The notes beneath the pieces are model-generated. The model was not told where the DNA came from. It saw only the letters and a list, made by a program, of their open reading frames with translations, and made no database searches. 64,000 nt of DNA from JAFAFN01 sp963707555 (GTDB lineage: Bacteria; Actinomycetota; Acidimicrobiia; Acidimicrobiales; Microtrichaceae), in assembly GCA_963707555.1 (NCBI GenBank), contig CAVPQM010000014.1, positions 248,001 through 312,000 on the forward strand. Direction: 5' to 3'. Both the position numbers and the translations under genes were made by a program. This document shows positions 35,558-44,952 of the stretch, piece by piece. The number at the start of each line of letters is the position of its first letter. Within the stretch, counting starts at the first letter, position 1.

Positions 35558-36640
35558 GTGACACGACGCACGGAGGTGGTGGCGATCGATCCGCACCACC
35601 CGGATCCCGACACGATCGAGCACGCCGCCTCGATCCTGCGCGCCGGCGGCCTGGTGGCATTCCCGACCGAGACCGTCTACGGCCTGGGGGCCGATGCCTG
35701 CTCGGGCGCAGCCGTCCGATCGGTGTTCGAGGCCAAGGGCCGCCCTGCGACCGATCCGTTGATCGTGCACCTGGGCGTCGCGCCGATCGGCGGGCAGCCG
35801 TACCCGATGCTCGACCGGGTGGTGAAGGACTGGCCCGCCACCGCGGAACGGCTGGCGCTCCACTTCTGGCCGGGTCCACTCACCCTGATCGTGCCCCGTG
35901 GCGACGGGGTCGCCGTCGAGGTCGGCGCCGAGCTCGACACCGTCGCGGTCCGGGTCCCTGCGCACGCCGCGGCGCGGGCGCTCATCGTCGCGGCGGGTCG
36001 GCCGATCGCTGCACCGTCGGCCAACCGCTTCGGCCGGGTCAGCCCCACGACGGCCGCGCACGTGCTCGAGGAGCTCGACGGGCGCATCGACCTGGTGCTC
36101 GACGGGGGACCCACCGCCCTCGGGGTGGAGTCGTCGGTCGTCGACCTGGTCGGTCCCGTCCCGGCGCTGCTGCGCCCTGGGGGGGTGACGCTCGAGGACC
36201 TGGTCGAGGTCCTCGGCGAGGTCCGCCACGAGCCTCGGCGCGTGGTCGCCGAGGAGGAGGCGGCGTCTGGCCCCGGTCAGCTGCTGCGTCACTACTCGCC
36301 GAGCACCCCGGTCGTGCTCGTCGACGGCGACCGCCTCGTCGTCGACGAGCTGTTGCGCGGTCTGCAGCACGCAGGAGTCACCACGGCGCGGGTGTCGCTG
36401 CCCGACGACGCTGCGTCGGCGGCCCGTGCGCTCTACTCCTCGCTGCGTGCCGGTGACGCGCTGGGGGTGCAGGTGCTGCTCGCTCCCGTGTTGGCGCCCG
36501 ACGGGCTCGGCCGGGCGGTGAACGACCGGTTGTTCCGCGCCGCGCACGGCCGCGTCGTCGACGACGCCGGCGTCGACACCGTCGCCCGCCTCGCCGCGCT
36601 GGTCACCCCGACCGACCCAGCGCTGACCGACCGGACCTGA
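35558..36640 (+). CDS. L-threonylcarbamoyladenylate synthase, Sua5 type
   Basis: About 360 residues. N-terminal YrdC domain: ILRAGGLVAFPTETVYGLGADA, EAKGRPATDPLIVH, FWPGPLTLIV, IAAPSANRFGRVSPT. C-terminal Sua5 domain (GPGQLLRHYSPSTPVVLVDG to RLFRAAHGR). It makes threonylcarbamoyl-AMP from Thr, bicarbonate and ATP for the t6A37 modification of ANN-decoding tRNAs. GTG 35558 is the most likely start; GTG 35534 is in frame and 8 codons longer. Confidence 0.92.
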   Translation: MTRRTEVVAIDPHHPDPDTIEHAASILRAGGLVAFPTETVYGLGADACSGAAVRSVFEAKGRPATDPLIVHLGVAPIGGQPYPMLDRVVKDWPATAERLALHFWPGPLTLIVPRGDGVAVEVGAELDTVAVRVPAHAAARALIVAAGRPIAAPSANRFGRVSPTTAAHVLEELDGRIDLVLDGGPTALGVESSVVDLVGPVPALLRPGGVTLEDLVEVLGEVRHEPRRVVAEEEAASGPGQLLRHYSPSTPVVLVDGDRLVVDELLRGLQHAGVTTARVSLPDDAASAARALYSSLRAGDALGVQVLLAPVLAPDGLGRAVNDRLFRAAHGRVVDDAGVDTVARLAALVTPTDPALTDRT

Positions 36641-36747
36641 CGATCCGGTCCGCCTGCCCGGACCGGGCCGGTCGCGCGAGGCTGTAGGGATCGGCGCTCA
36701 CCGATGCGAGGCGGCGGGGCCGACCACGAGGGGATTCGTCAGGGCGT

Positions 36748-37629
36748 ATGGGGAACACGACGGGAGTGTCACGCGTGGCAGCCCGGTTCGCCGCGCTCGC
36801 AGCGACCGCCCTGCTCGCGGTCGGCTGCGCATCGTTCGGATCGAGCTCCGAGACCGTCGAACGTCCCGCCTACTCCACAGGGCCGCCGCCGCTCGTGCTC
36901 GGCGACGGCTCGACCGAAGTACTCGGCATCGCTCAGTCCGCAGGCGACGCCACGCCGCTCGCAAGGGTCGTGGAGCCGGCTCCGGTGGCCGTCGAACCGA
37001 TGCTGATCCCCACCACCACGGTCGCGCCGCTCCCGCCGGCGCCGGTGCCGCCGGCGGCCACGCCGGCTCCGACGCCGACCGCGGCGCCCACGCCGTCGCC
37101 GCCGGTCGACCAGCAGGGCATCGTCATCCCGCCCCTGGGACCGAACGCCGGCCGCGCCGTGGAGCGGCTGACACGCCCCGAGAGCCGCGACGTCGCAGGC
37201 CGCGCGCTCGGGCTGATCGCGTTCGACTGGCGCAACGGATTGCCGGGGTGGGAGCTGCGCTTCCTGGACGGGCGCTCCGGCTATCGGGGGCTGACCTATC
37301 CCGAGGCGTCGGTGATCGAGGTGTTCGTGCGCCCGGGCGACACGCCCGAGGGCCTCGCACACGTCGTGGCCCACGAGATGGGTCACGCGGTCGACGTCTC
37401 CCGACTGACCGACGTCGACCGGGCGGCCTGGGCGGCGGCCAGGGGCTACGGAGCACAGGTCTCGTGGTGGGTCACCTCGGGCGGTTCCGACTTCGCCTCG
37501 GGTTCCGGCGACTTCGCCGAGAGCTTCGCCTGGTGGCAGGCCGCGGTCGGCCAGTGGTTCGGTGACCTCTCGGGGCCGCCCGACGCACTCCAGACCGCCC
37601 TGCTCGCCCGTCTGACGTACGGACCGTGA
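36748..37629 (+). CDS. Secreted lipoprotein with HExxH metalloprotease-like domain
   Basis: A 293-residue protein. A lipoprotein signal peptide ends at Cys27 (ALLAVGC). A Pro/Thr/Ala-rich linker (about 70-120) leads to a C-terminal domain with VAHEMGHAVDVSR (H209, E210, H213) and, 45 residues later, DFAESFAWW, whose Glu258 suits a third zinc ligand (gluzincin type). It should act on the outer face of the membrane, perhaps on peptidoglycan cross-bridges or surface proteins. No close family is recognised. GTG 36766 would give a more typical signal peptide. Confidence 0.8.
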   Translation: MGNTTGVSRVAARFAALAATALLAVGCASFGSSSETVERPAYSTGPPPLVLGDGSTEVLGIAQSAGDATPLARVVEPAPVAVEPMLIPTTTVAPLPPAPVPPAATPAPTPTAAPTPSPPVDQQGIVIPPLGPNAGRAVERLTRPESRDVAGRALGLIAFDWRNGLPGWELRFLDGRSGYRGLTYPEASVIEVFVRPGDTPEGLAHVVAHEMGHAVDVSRLTDVDRAAWAAARGYGAQVSWWVTSGGSDFASGSGDFAESFAWWQAAVGQWFGDLSGPPDALQTALLARLTYGP

Positions 37630-37718
37630 GTGTCCGACCAGCGGTGCGGTGCCGTTAGAGTGACCGGGTTGTGCGAGGCGGACGATCGCCGAGCTGAATC
37701 ACCGGACGAGGGGTTCCG

Positions 37719-38654
37719 TTGACCGACCAGAGGACCAGGGCTGCAGCGACCCCGAGCCGGGGTGGCACCGGACTGCTGATCGGGATGATCCGGGCGTGCC
37801 GGCCCAAGCAGTGGGCGAAGAACGTCCTGGTGTTCGTCGCACCCGCCGCAGCAGGGGTGATCGACGAGCCGTACCACCTGAAGCTGACGCTGATCGGCTT
37901 CGTCGCCTTCTGCCTGGTCTCGTCGGCCACCTACCTCCTCAACGACATCCTCGACGTCGAGTCCGACCGGAAGCATCCGACCAAGTGCCGGCGACCCATC
38001 GCGTCGGGCGTGGTGCCGGTGCCGGTCGCGATCACCCTCGCCGGCGTGCTCTTCGTCGCCGGTGTCGGCATCGCACTGGTCGACAACGTGCAGCTGGCGC
38101 TGATCGTCGGCGGGTACGCGGTCCTGACCACGACGTACTCGCTGTTCCTCAAGACCATCCCGGTGCTCGACCTGGTGATCCTGTCCGCCGGGTTCATCCT
38201 CCGGCTGCTCGGCGGTGCCTACGCCGCCGAGGTCGAGGTCTCGAACTGGTTCCTGATCATCTCGCTGTTCGGGTCGTTGTTCATCGCCGCCGCCAAGCGC
38301 TTCGCCGAGAAGCAGGAGCTGGGTGACCGTGCTGCCGAGCTGCGCCCGACCCTCGGCGAGTACTCCATCGAGTACCTGGGATTCCTCCGGGCGGTCTCGG
38401 TGGCGGCGCTGATCATGAGCTACTGCATGTGGGCTGTCGAACGCGCCCACGGCGACCCGGCGCTCGGCCAGGCAGCGGCGACCCCCTGGGCCCAGCTGTC
38501 GATCGTCCCGTTCCTGATCGCCGTGTTGCGCTACGCGCTGCTGGTCGACCAGGGGAAGGGTTCGGCGCCCGAGGACGTGATCCTGCACGACCGACAGATG
38601 CAGGTCATGGGTCTGCTCTGGGCGATCTGCCTGATGATCGGGATCTACGCATGA
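37719..38654 (+). CDS. Decaprenyl-phosphate phosphoribosyltransferase-like UbiA family protein
   Basis: A 311-residue polytopic UbiA prenyltransferase. The first Asp-rich motif is YLLNDILDVESDRKHPTKCRRPIASG (N-D-x-x-D-x-x-x-D), matching Rv3806c-type enzymes, and RPKQWAKNVLVFV opens the protein. It transfers 5-phosphoribose from PRPP to decaprenyl phosphate. The dprE1-like gene follows with an ATGA overlap, which strongly supports the assignment. The start appears to be TTG 37719 after GAGGGG. Confidence 0.88.
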   Translation: MTDQRTRAAATPSRGGTGLLIGMIRACRPKQWAKNVLVFVAPAAAGVIDEPYHLKLTLIGFVAFCLVSSATYLLNDILDVESDRKHPTKCRRPIASGVVPVPVAITLAGVLFVAGVGIALVDNVQLALIVGGYAVLTTTYSLFLKTIPVLDLVILSAGFILRLLGGAYAAEVEVSNWFLIISLFGSLFIAAAKRFAEKQELGDRAAELRPTLGEYSIEYLGFLRAVSVAALIMSYCMWAVERAHGDPALGQAAATPWAQLSIVPFLIAVLRYALLVDQGKGSAPEDVILHDRQMQVMGLLWAICLMIGIYA

Positions 38655-40039
38655 GTCCGAAGGACCGGCCGGCGCCGGCACCGCCGATCCGGGAGCATGC
38701 GCTGCTCGCCGGGTGGGGGCGCACCGCGCCGACCTCGAGCGAGCTGCTGCGTCCGGGTTCGGTCGAGGACCAGCTCGAGGCCGTCCGCGACGCAGGCCCA
38801 CGCGGGATCCTCGCACGTGGGCTCGGCCGTGGCTACGGCGACTGCGCGCAGAACGCCGGCGGAACCGTCGTCGACGGCCCGTCGCGCTCCGGTCTGGTCG
38901 ACCTCGACCTCGAGACGGCCACCATCCGGGTGCTGGCGGGCACGAGCCTGGACGACCTGATGCGCTGGCTCGTGCCGCTCGGGCTGTTCGTGCCGGTCAC
39001 GCCGGGCACCCGCCTGGTCACCGTCGGCGGGGCGATCGCCGCGGACATCCACGGCAAGAACCACCACGTCAAGGGCTCCTGGGGCGACCACGTCGAGTCG
39101 TTCCGGCTGATCGACGGCGCGGGCGAGCTCCGCCACGTCGACCGGCAGACCGACCCGGCGCTGTTCGCCGCGACCGTCGGCGGCATGGGGCTGACCGGCA
39201 TCGTGGTCGACGCGACCGTCCGGATGCAGCCGATCGAGTCCTCGCAGCTCGTGGTCGACACCGACCGGACCGCCGACCTCGACGAGGTGATGACCCTCAT
39301 GGTCGAGGGCGACGACCAGTACGACTACTCGGTGGCCTGGATCGACATCCTCGCCCGGGGCGAGTCCATGGGGCGGTCGATCCTGGACCGCGGCCGCTTC
39401 GCGACCCGCCAGGAGGCCCTCGACGGTGGTGCGACCGACCCGTACGCCTACCACCCCCACCAGCTGCCGTCGGTGCCCGACGTGTTCCCGTCCGGCCTGA
39501 TCAACAAGTTGTTCTGCCGGACCTTCAACGAGGCGTGGTACCGCAAGGCGCCCAAGCAGCGCCGGGACGCGCTGCTCACCATCGAGCAGTTCTTCCACCC
39601 GCTCGACATGGTGGCGGACTGGAACCGGGCCTACGGTCGACGCGGCTTCTTCCAGTGGCAGTACGCCGTGCCCGACGAGGCGTCGGAGTTCGTGCGGACC
39701 TCGCTGGAGCGGCTCTCGGACGCCGGTGTGCCGTCGTTCCTGGCAGTGCTGAAGCGCTTCGGCCCGGGCAACGACTCGCCCCTCTCGTTCCCCACCAAGG
39801 GTTGGACCCTCGCGTTCGACACGGCGGTCGAGCCGGGCATGGAGCGACTCTTCGACGAGCTCGACGAGCAGGTCGTCGAGCTCGGCGGTCGGATCTACCT
39901 GGCCAAGGACAGCCGGGTCCGCCCGGAGCTGGTGCCGCTCATGTACCCGCGCCTGGACGAGTGGCGAGCGGTGCGCGAGCAGGTCGACCCGGAGCAGCGC
40001 TTCCGCAGCGACATGTCCCGGCGCCTGGGTCTCTTCTGA
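38651..40039 (+). CDS. dprE1: Decaprenylphosphoryl-beta-D-ribose 2'-oxidase
   Basis: A 462-residue FAD-dependent oxidase of the VAO family. FAD domain: ILARGLGRGYGDCAQNAGG and AIAADIHGKNHHVKGSWGDHV. The C-terminus (YLAKDSRVRPELVPLMYPRLDEW ... DMSRRLGLF) matches mycobacterial DprE1. It oxidises the ribose 2'-OH of decaprenylphosphoryl ribose, the first epimerisation step towards decaprenylphosphoryl arabinose. The position equivalent to M. tuberculosis Cys387, the covalent target of benzothiazinones, is Ala388 here (KGWTLAFDT). No dprE2 gene follows. Confidence 0.9.
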   Translation: MSPKDRPAPAPPIREHALLAGWGRTAPTSSELLRPGSVEDQLEAVRDAGPRGILARGLGRGYGDCAQNAGGTVVDGPSRSGLVDLDLETATIRVLAGTSLDDLMRWLVPLGLFVPVTPGTRLVTVGGAIAADIHGKNHHVKGSWGDHVESFRLIDGAGELRHVDRQTDPALFAATVGGMGLTGIVVDATVRMQPIESSQLVVDTDRTADLDEVMTLMVEGDDQYDYSVAWIDILARGESMGRSILDRGRFATRQEALDGGATDPYAYHPHQLPSVPDVFPSGLINKLFCRTFNEAWYRKAPKQRRDALLTIEQFFHPLDMVADWNRAYGRRGFFQWQYAVPDEASEFVRTSLERLSDAGVPSFLAVLKRFGPGNDSPLSFPTKGWTLAFDTAVEPGMERLFDELDEQVVELGGRIYLAKDSRVRPELVPLMYPRLDEWRAVREQVDPEQRFRSDMSRRLGLF

Positions 40040-40088
40040 CGCTGCCCGGCGCGACGCCTGCCGGGCATGTTCCACCCCTGAACGGGAA

Positions 40089-40121
40089 CGACCCACCCGC
40101 CGGGTCACGGCGAGTGGGTCG
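40089..40121. terminator. Strong bidirectional hairpin between convergent genes
   Basis: Outer arms CGACCCAC and GTGGGTCG (8 bp) enclose inner arms CGCC and GGCG with single-base offsets and a 7-nt loop. It sits between the 3' ends of the dprE1-like gene and the last binding-protein gene and would serve both directions. Confidence 0.6.
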
Positions 40122-40151
40122 CTCAGATCGATCCCGAGGCGGGCGGACGGC

Positions 40152-41681
40152 TCAGCCGCCGACCTCGGCCGCGTAGGTCTCGAGGGCGCTCTGGAACTCG
40201 TCGTTCACGGCGGTGATGGTCGACTCGACGTCGTCGCCACCGAGCGTGATCTTCTCGAACGAGTCGCGCACCGAGGCTCGGAACTTGTTGTACGGCCCGA
40301 ACACGGGTCCGGGGAACTCCGGGTCGAGCTCGTCCAGCGCACTCGACGCGACGGCGAGCCACTGGCCGCGGCGTGTCTCGCTGAACTCCTTCTGCAGCGC
40401 CGGGTCGTTGCGGGCCGCTTCGGACACCGGTAGGTACGAGCCCTCGAGCGTCCAGCGGACCTGGTTCGGGGTCTCGTTGAAGTAGCTCAGGAAGTCCCAC
40501 GACGCGGAGAGCGAGGCGTCGTCGCCGCTGTCGACCATGTACCAGCCGGCGCCGCCGATCTGGCCCTGGCCCGCCGCGGTGAAGCCCGGGTTGAGACCGA
40601 CCCCGATCTTCAGTCCGCCGAGCTCGATGCCGCTGACCACGTCCGAGAGCGCGTCGTCCTCGCCGATGCCGAGGTCCTCGGGGTCGAGCGTGCCTTCGAT
40701 GGCGCCGTTCACCGAGGTGATGGCCGTCGAGGTGTCGATCAGCAGCGACGACGATCCGAGTGCCATGGCGAACAGCTGGTCGTAGGGCTGGGAGTAGGGG
40801 ATCGCCTTCAGCAGGCCGTCGTCGTACATCGAACGGAACCACTCGTAGACCTTCGTGGTGTCGTCGTTGAGCAGCTCGGAGTTCGTCGCGAGCCCGGAGC
40901 GACCGTTGTCCTGGTCGACGATCGGCTGCTTGGCGCCGGTGAGCAGGTGCTCCAGGTACCAGGCGTCCATGCGCAGCACGAGCGGCTCCTGGACGCCGTC
41001 GATGTTCGCCGCCTTGATCGTCTCGGCCGCGGCGCGCAACTCGTCGAGCGTGCCGGGCAAGGTCGCGGTGTCGACGCCCGCTGCGGTGAGGTGGTTCTCG
41101 TTCACGTAGAGGATCGGCTGCGACACGCTGAACGCGGCGGGCCACAGCACGTCCTCGACGGTCCACCCGGCGGTGACCGCCGGCAGCACCTGGTCGTAGA
41201 ACGCCTGGGCGTCGGGGTCGGCGTCGATGCACGACTGCGCCGGCAGCACCGTCTGGGAGTCGATCATGAACTGGGTGGTGGTGTCCTCGCTGAGGACCAT
41301 GTCGGGCAGCGATGACGGATCCGCGAGCGAGGCCTCGTACTTGGCGAGCATCTCCTCGTAGTTGCCCTGGGACTCGACGTTGACCTTCACCTTGTCCTGC
41401 GAGGCGTTGTAGTCCTCGGCGATGGACTCGACGGTGCGCTTGGTCAGGCCGACCCAGGCGTGCCACAGCGTGACCTCGGTGACGCCGTCGGTGTCCTCGA
41501 ACGCCCCGACCGGGCACTCGGGCAGGTCGGAGCCGCCCGTGGTGCCACCGCCGCCCGAGGCGTCGTCATCGTCGCTGCCGCCACCGCAGGCCGCGGCGAC
41601 CAACGCCAGGCACGCCACCAGGGTGATCGCCGCGAAGCGGGAGCGACCGCCGAGCGGTCCGGACAGGTTCTGAGAGGGCAT
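40152..41681 (-). CDS. Extracellular solute-binding lipoprotein, family 1 (third in operon)
   Basis: A 509-residue sugar-type binding protein. Signal peptide with lipobox ending LALVAAACGGG, a short Gly/Asp/Ser linker, then ECPVGAFEDTDGVTEVTLWHAW...DYNASQDKVKVNVESQG. It shares a distinctive Cys pair (ECPV, SCIDADPDA) and LPGTLDELRAAAETIKAANI with the two upstream paralogues. ATG 41681 has AGGAG 6 nt away. A 12-bp hairpin separates it from the previous gene, so it may be expressed at a different level. Confidence 0.9.
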   Translation of the reverse strand: MPSQNLSGPLGGRSRFAAITLVACLALVAAACGGGSDDDDASGGGGTTGGSDLPECPVGAFEDTDGVTEVTLWHAWVGLTKRTVESIAEDYNASQDKVKVNVESQGNYEEMLAKYEASLADPSSLPDMVLSEDTTTQFMIDSQTVLPAQSCIDADPDAQAFYDQVLPAVTAGWTVEDVLWPAAFSVSQPILYVNENHLTAAGVDTATLPGTLDELRAAAETIKAANIDGVQEPLVLRMDAWYLEHLLTGAKQPIVDQDNGRSGLATNSELLNDDTTKVYEWFRSMYDDGLLKAIPYSQPYDQLFAMALGSSSLLIDTSTAITSVNGAIEGTLDPEDLGIGEDDALSDVVSGIELGGLKIGVGLNPGFTAAGQGQIGGAGWYMVDSGDDASLSASWDFLSYFNETPNQVRWTLEGSYLPVSEAARNDPALQKEFSETRRGQWLAVASSALDELDPEFPGPVFGPYNKFRASVRDSFEKITLGGDDVESTITAVNDEFQSALETYAAEVGG

Positions 41682-41797
41682 CGATGGCTCCTGGTTCGGG
41701 TGAACTGCAGGGGGCGTCCGTGGATGGGGCACCCGATGGGCGGAACGGTAGCGGCCTGCGGGGCCGCCGAGGTGTCCCGCAGCGGTCGCGCAGTGGA

Positions 41798-41829
41798 ACC
41801 TGCGGCGACGACCAGGTGTCGCCGCAGGT
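41798..41829. terminator. 12-bp perfect hairpin between two binding-protein genes
   Basis: ACCTGCGGCGAC and GTCGCCGCAGGT pair perfectly around an 8-nt loop. It begins 12 nt after the stop of the middle binding protein (minus strand) and ~117 nt before the start of the last one. It is either a terminator/attenuator or an mRNA-stability element tuning the stoichiometry of the binding proteins. Confidence 0.55.
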
Positions 41830-41841
41830 CCGACGACGGGC

Positions 41842-43338
41842 TCAGCCCTGGACGTCGAGCGCGTACGCGTCGAGCTCCTCCTGGAGCTTCTCGTCGGCCT
41901 TCGCCATGGTCTCGGCAGGGTCGCCGTCCTCGAGCAGGATGTCGGCGAGCGCCTTCCGGACGGCCTCGCGGAACTGCTTGTACGGACCGATCACCGGGCC
42001 TGGGAAGTCCGTGTCGAGGTTCTCGAACGCGTCGTAGGCGATCGCCATCCAGCGCCCGGGTCGGGTGTCGGTCCAGTACGCCTGCAGGCGCGGGTCCTCG
42101 GCGGCGGTCATGTTCAGCGGGAAGTAGGACGACTCGATCGCCCAGGTGACCTGCTGCTCCGGCTGGTTGAACCACTTGATGAAGTCCCACACGGCGGCGA
42201 TCTTCTCCGGGTCCTCGCCGTTGACGACGTACCAGGCGGCGCCACCCATCTGGCCCTTGCCCGGCGCGTCCAGGCCCGGCATGCCGCCGACGCCCACCTG
42301 GAGGTCCGGGAACACGAAGCCCGACAGGTCGCCGAGCTCCTCCTCGCCGATCTGCTCACCGGTCAGGGTGCCCTCGATGGCGCCGTTGACGGTGCTGATC
42401 GCCGCCGAGGTGTCGATCAGGATCGACGCGGTCTGGTTCGCGACGGCCAGGAACGGCGAGATGACGTCGGCCGTGTCGAAGATGCGCATGAGGCCGTCGG
42501 CCTCCATCCCGATGAGCCACTCGTAGATCTCGAGCGTCGTGTCGTTCGCGTACTCCGAGGTGGTGGCGAGCGCGCTGCGGCCGTTGTCGTTGTTCACGAC
42601 CGCCTGCTCGGCACCGCTCGTCCAGAACTCGAGCGGCCAGGCCTCGATGCGGAACACCATCGGGGTCTCGAGGCCGGGGATGTTCGCGGCCTTGATCGCC
42701 TCGGCCGTGGAGCGCAGCTCGTCGAGCGTGCCCGGCAGCGACGCCGGGTCGAGCCCTGCATCGGTGAAGTGCTTCTCGTTGACGTACATCGACGCGCCCG
42801 CCGCGCTGGCCGACGCGGGCCAGAGCGTGTCGTCGATGCTGTACGCCGCGGTGAAGATCGGCTGCAGGTCGTCGTAGAGCGCCGCGGCATCCGGGTCGGC
42901 CTCGATGCAGGCCGCGGCGGGGATCACGGTGCCGGAGTCGGCCATGAACTGCGTCGAGGTGTCGTCCGGGGCGACGATGTCGGGCAGCGAGCCCGGGTCG
43001 GCCATCGCGTCCTCGTACTTCTTGACCTGTTCCTCGAAGGTGCCCTGGTACTCGGTCTGCACCACGACCTTGTCCTGGCTGTCGTTGTACTGCTGGGCCA
43101 GCTTCTCGAGGGTCAGCTTGGGCAGTCCGATGTCGGAGTGCCACATGACGACCTCGACCGGGCCGTCGGCCGACTCGAGTGCGTCGACCGGGCACTCGAC
43201 GCCGTCGACGCCACCGCCGCCGGTCGAGGCGTCGGATCCTTCGTCGTCACCGGAGCTGCAGGCGCCGGCGAACAGTGCGACGGCGGCCACGCCGGCGAGC
43301 GCGACCGTCGAGCGGCCGAACCTCCTGCGCGCGGTCAT
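41842..43338 (-). CDS. Extracellular solute-binding lipoprotein, family 1 (second in operon)
   Basis: A 498-residue paralogue. Lipoprotein signal VALAGVAAVALFAGACSSG, then ECPVDALESADGPVEVVMWHSDIG, YNDSQDKVVVQTEYQG, CIEADPDAAALYDD and LPGTLDELRSTAEAIKAANI. It would capture a sugar or glycoside outside the membrane. ATG 43338 overlaps the stop of the upstream paralogue by 4 nt (translational coupling). Divergence in the ligand-facing loops relative to its neighbours suggests a different ligand or affinity. Confidence 0.9.
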   Translation of the reverse strand: MTARRRFGRSTVALAGVAAVALFAGACSSGDDEGSDASTGGGGVDGVECPVDALESADGPVEVVMWHSDIGLPKLTLEKLAQQYNDSQDKVVVQTEYQGTFEEQVKKYEDAMADPGSLPDIVAPDDTSTQFMADSGTVIPAAACIEADPDAAALYDDLQPIFTAAYSIDDTLWPASASAAGASMYVNEKHFTDAGLDPASLPGTLDELRSTAEAIKAANIPGLETPMVFRIEAWPLEFWTSGAEQAVVNNDNGRSALATTSEYANDTTLEIYEWLIGMEADGLMRIFDTADVISPFLAVANQTASILIDTSAAISTVNGAIEGTLTGEQIGEEELGDLSGFVFPDLQVGVGGMPGLDAPGKGQMGGAAWYVVNGEDPEKIAAVWDFIKWFNQPEQQVTWAIESSYFPLNMTAAEDPRLQAYWTDTRPGRWMAIAYDAFENLDTDFPGPVIGPYKQFREAVRKALADILLEDGDPAETMAKADEKLQEELDAYALDVQG

Positions 43339-44882
43339 CCGTCGACCTCGGCCGCGTAGCGGTCCAGGTCGTCCTGGAACTTCGCGTTGAACTTCTCGAG
43401 CGCCTCGGCGGGCTCCGCGTTGCCGAGCACGATGTCGTCGAGCATCGAGTGCTCACCGGCACGGAACTCGTTGTACGGGCCGATCGCCGGGCTGGCGAAG
43501 TCGGTGTCCAGGTTGAGTAGCTGTCCGTTGACCACGCCCAACCACTTCCCGGCGGTCTCTCCGGCGAAGTAGGAGGTGATCTCGGGCGACTCCTGCACGG
43601 TCTTGGTGACCGGGAGGTACGAGCCCTTGAGGGTCCACTGCACCTGCTGGGCCGGGGCGTTGAAGAACTTCAGGAAGTCCCAGCCGCCGGCGACCGAGGC
43701 ATCGTCCTGGCCGGCCACGAGGAATCCGGCGGAGCCCCAGACCGCACCCTTGCCGGGTTCGTCGATACCGGGCACCTCGGCGACGGAGATGTCGAGCCCG
43801 TCGAGCTCGGCGCCCTCGAGCGCCTCGACGCCCTCGACGCCCTCACCCTCGGTCGGGGCGTACGAGTTCCGGACGACGGCGTCGACCGTGGTGATCGCAC
43901 GGGATCCGTCGATCAGGATCGACGCACTGCTCTGCGCCATGGCCAGGAAGTGCGAGATGTCGGACCCGTAGGGGTAGGCCTTCAACAGGCCGTCCTCGGC
44001 CATGTCGTTCATCCACTCGAGGACCTCGAGCGTCGCCTCACCACCGAACTCGGACTCGGTCGCGAGCGCAGCACGGCCGTTGTCCTCGTTGACGATCTCG
44101 TGGCGTGCACCGGTCAGCCAGTTCTCGGGGTACCACCCGTAGAGCTGCATGACGACGGGGGCCTCGAGGCCGGCGATGTTCGCCGCCTTGATCTTCTCGG
44201 CGGCGGCACGGACCTCGTCGAGCGTGCCGGGGTACTCGCCGGCGGCGAGGCCGGCGGCGGTGAGGTGGTCGTTGTTGACGTACATGACCGGCATGGAGAC
44301 GCCGAAGGCAGCAGCCCAGAGCTTGCCGCCGACGCTGTAGGAGTTCTCGACCTGCGGCAGCAGATCGCCGTAGAACGACTCCGAGTCGGGGTCGGCAGCG
44401 ATGCAGTCCGCCGCGGCGATGACCGAGCCGGAGTCGACCATGTACTGCAAGGTCGTGTCCTCGCTGAAGATCACGTCGGGCAGGTTCGCCGGGTCACCCA
44501 GGCTGTCCTCGTACTTCTTGAGCAGCTCGGGGTAGGAGCCCTGGGCCTCGACCGACACCTTCACCTTGTCCTGCGAGGCGTTGTAGCCCGCAGCCGCGGT
44601 CTGGAGCGCTTCCTGGGTGAGCGTGTTGTACGGGTGCCAGACGGTCACCTCGGTCACGCCGGACGCCGAGTCGATCGCGTCGACGGGGCAGTTCTCGGCC
44701 TGCGCGGGGGAGTCCTTGGTGGTGGTGGGCGTCGCCTCGTCGTCGGAGCCGCCGCTGCACGCGCCGGCGACGAGTGCCGCGGTGCCGAGCAGTGCGATCG
44801 CCAACGCGCCGCGTGCGCGCGGTCGCGTCGAGCGGTCGGTCCCGGTCGAGCCGTCGGGACGGATGGGTCGGTGTCGTGACAC
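43335..44882 (-). CDS. Extracellular solute-binding lipoprotein, family 1 (first in operon)
   Basis: About 515 residues. After a basic N-terminus comes the lipoprotein signal ALAIALLGTAALVAGACSGG, then NCPVDAIDSASGVTEVTVWHPYN, YNASQDKVKVSVEAQG and DCIAADPDSESFYGD, the same architecture as the two downstream paralogues. GTG 44882 has GGAGG 9 nt upstream and is preferred over ATG 44930. It lies 70 nt after the permease gene. Confidence 0.88.
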   Translation of the reverse strand: MSRHRPIRPDGSTGTDRSTRPRARGALAIALLGTAALVAGACSGGSDDEATPTTTKDSPAQAENCPVDAIDSASGVTEVTVWHPYNTLTQEALQTAAAGYNASQDKVKVSVEAQGSYPELLKKYEDSLGDPANLPDVIFSEDTTLQYMVDSGSVIAAADCIAADPDSESFYGDLLPQVENSYSVGGKLWAAAFGVSMPVMYVNNDHLTAAGLAAGEYPGTLDEVRAAAEKIKAANIAGLEAPVVMQLYGWYPENWLTGARHEIVNEDNGRAALATESEFGGEATLEVLEWMNDMAEDGLLKAYPYGSDISHFLAMAQSSASILIDGSRAITTVDAVVRNSYAPTEGEGVEGVEALEGAELDGLDISVAEVPGIDEPGKGAVWGSAGFLVAGQDDASVAGGWDFLKFFNAPAQQVQWTLKGSYLPVTKTVQESPEITSYFAGETAGKWLGVVNGQLLNLDTDFASPAIGPYNEFRAGEHSMLDDIVLGNAEPAEALEKFNAKFQDDLDRYAAEVDG

Positions 44883-44952
44883 GAGGGTCGGCCTCCAGTG
44901 GCGTCTCGGGGCATGTGCTCCGTGGCGCAACAGGGTAGCCCCGAGCCCCGGG

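Noticed and set aside
40152..44882. Three binding-protein genes as an assembly duplication artefact
   Set aside because: The three proteins share only motifs and overall layout, differ at most positions and in length (509, 498, 515 residues), and have distinct signal peptides, so they are true paralogues.
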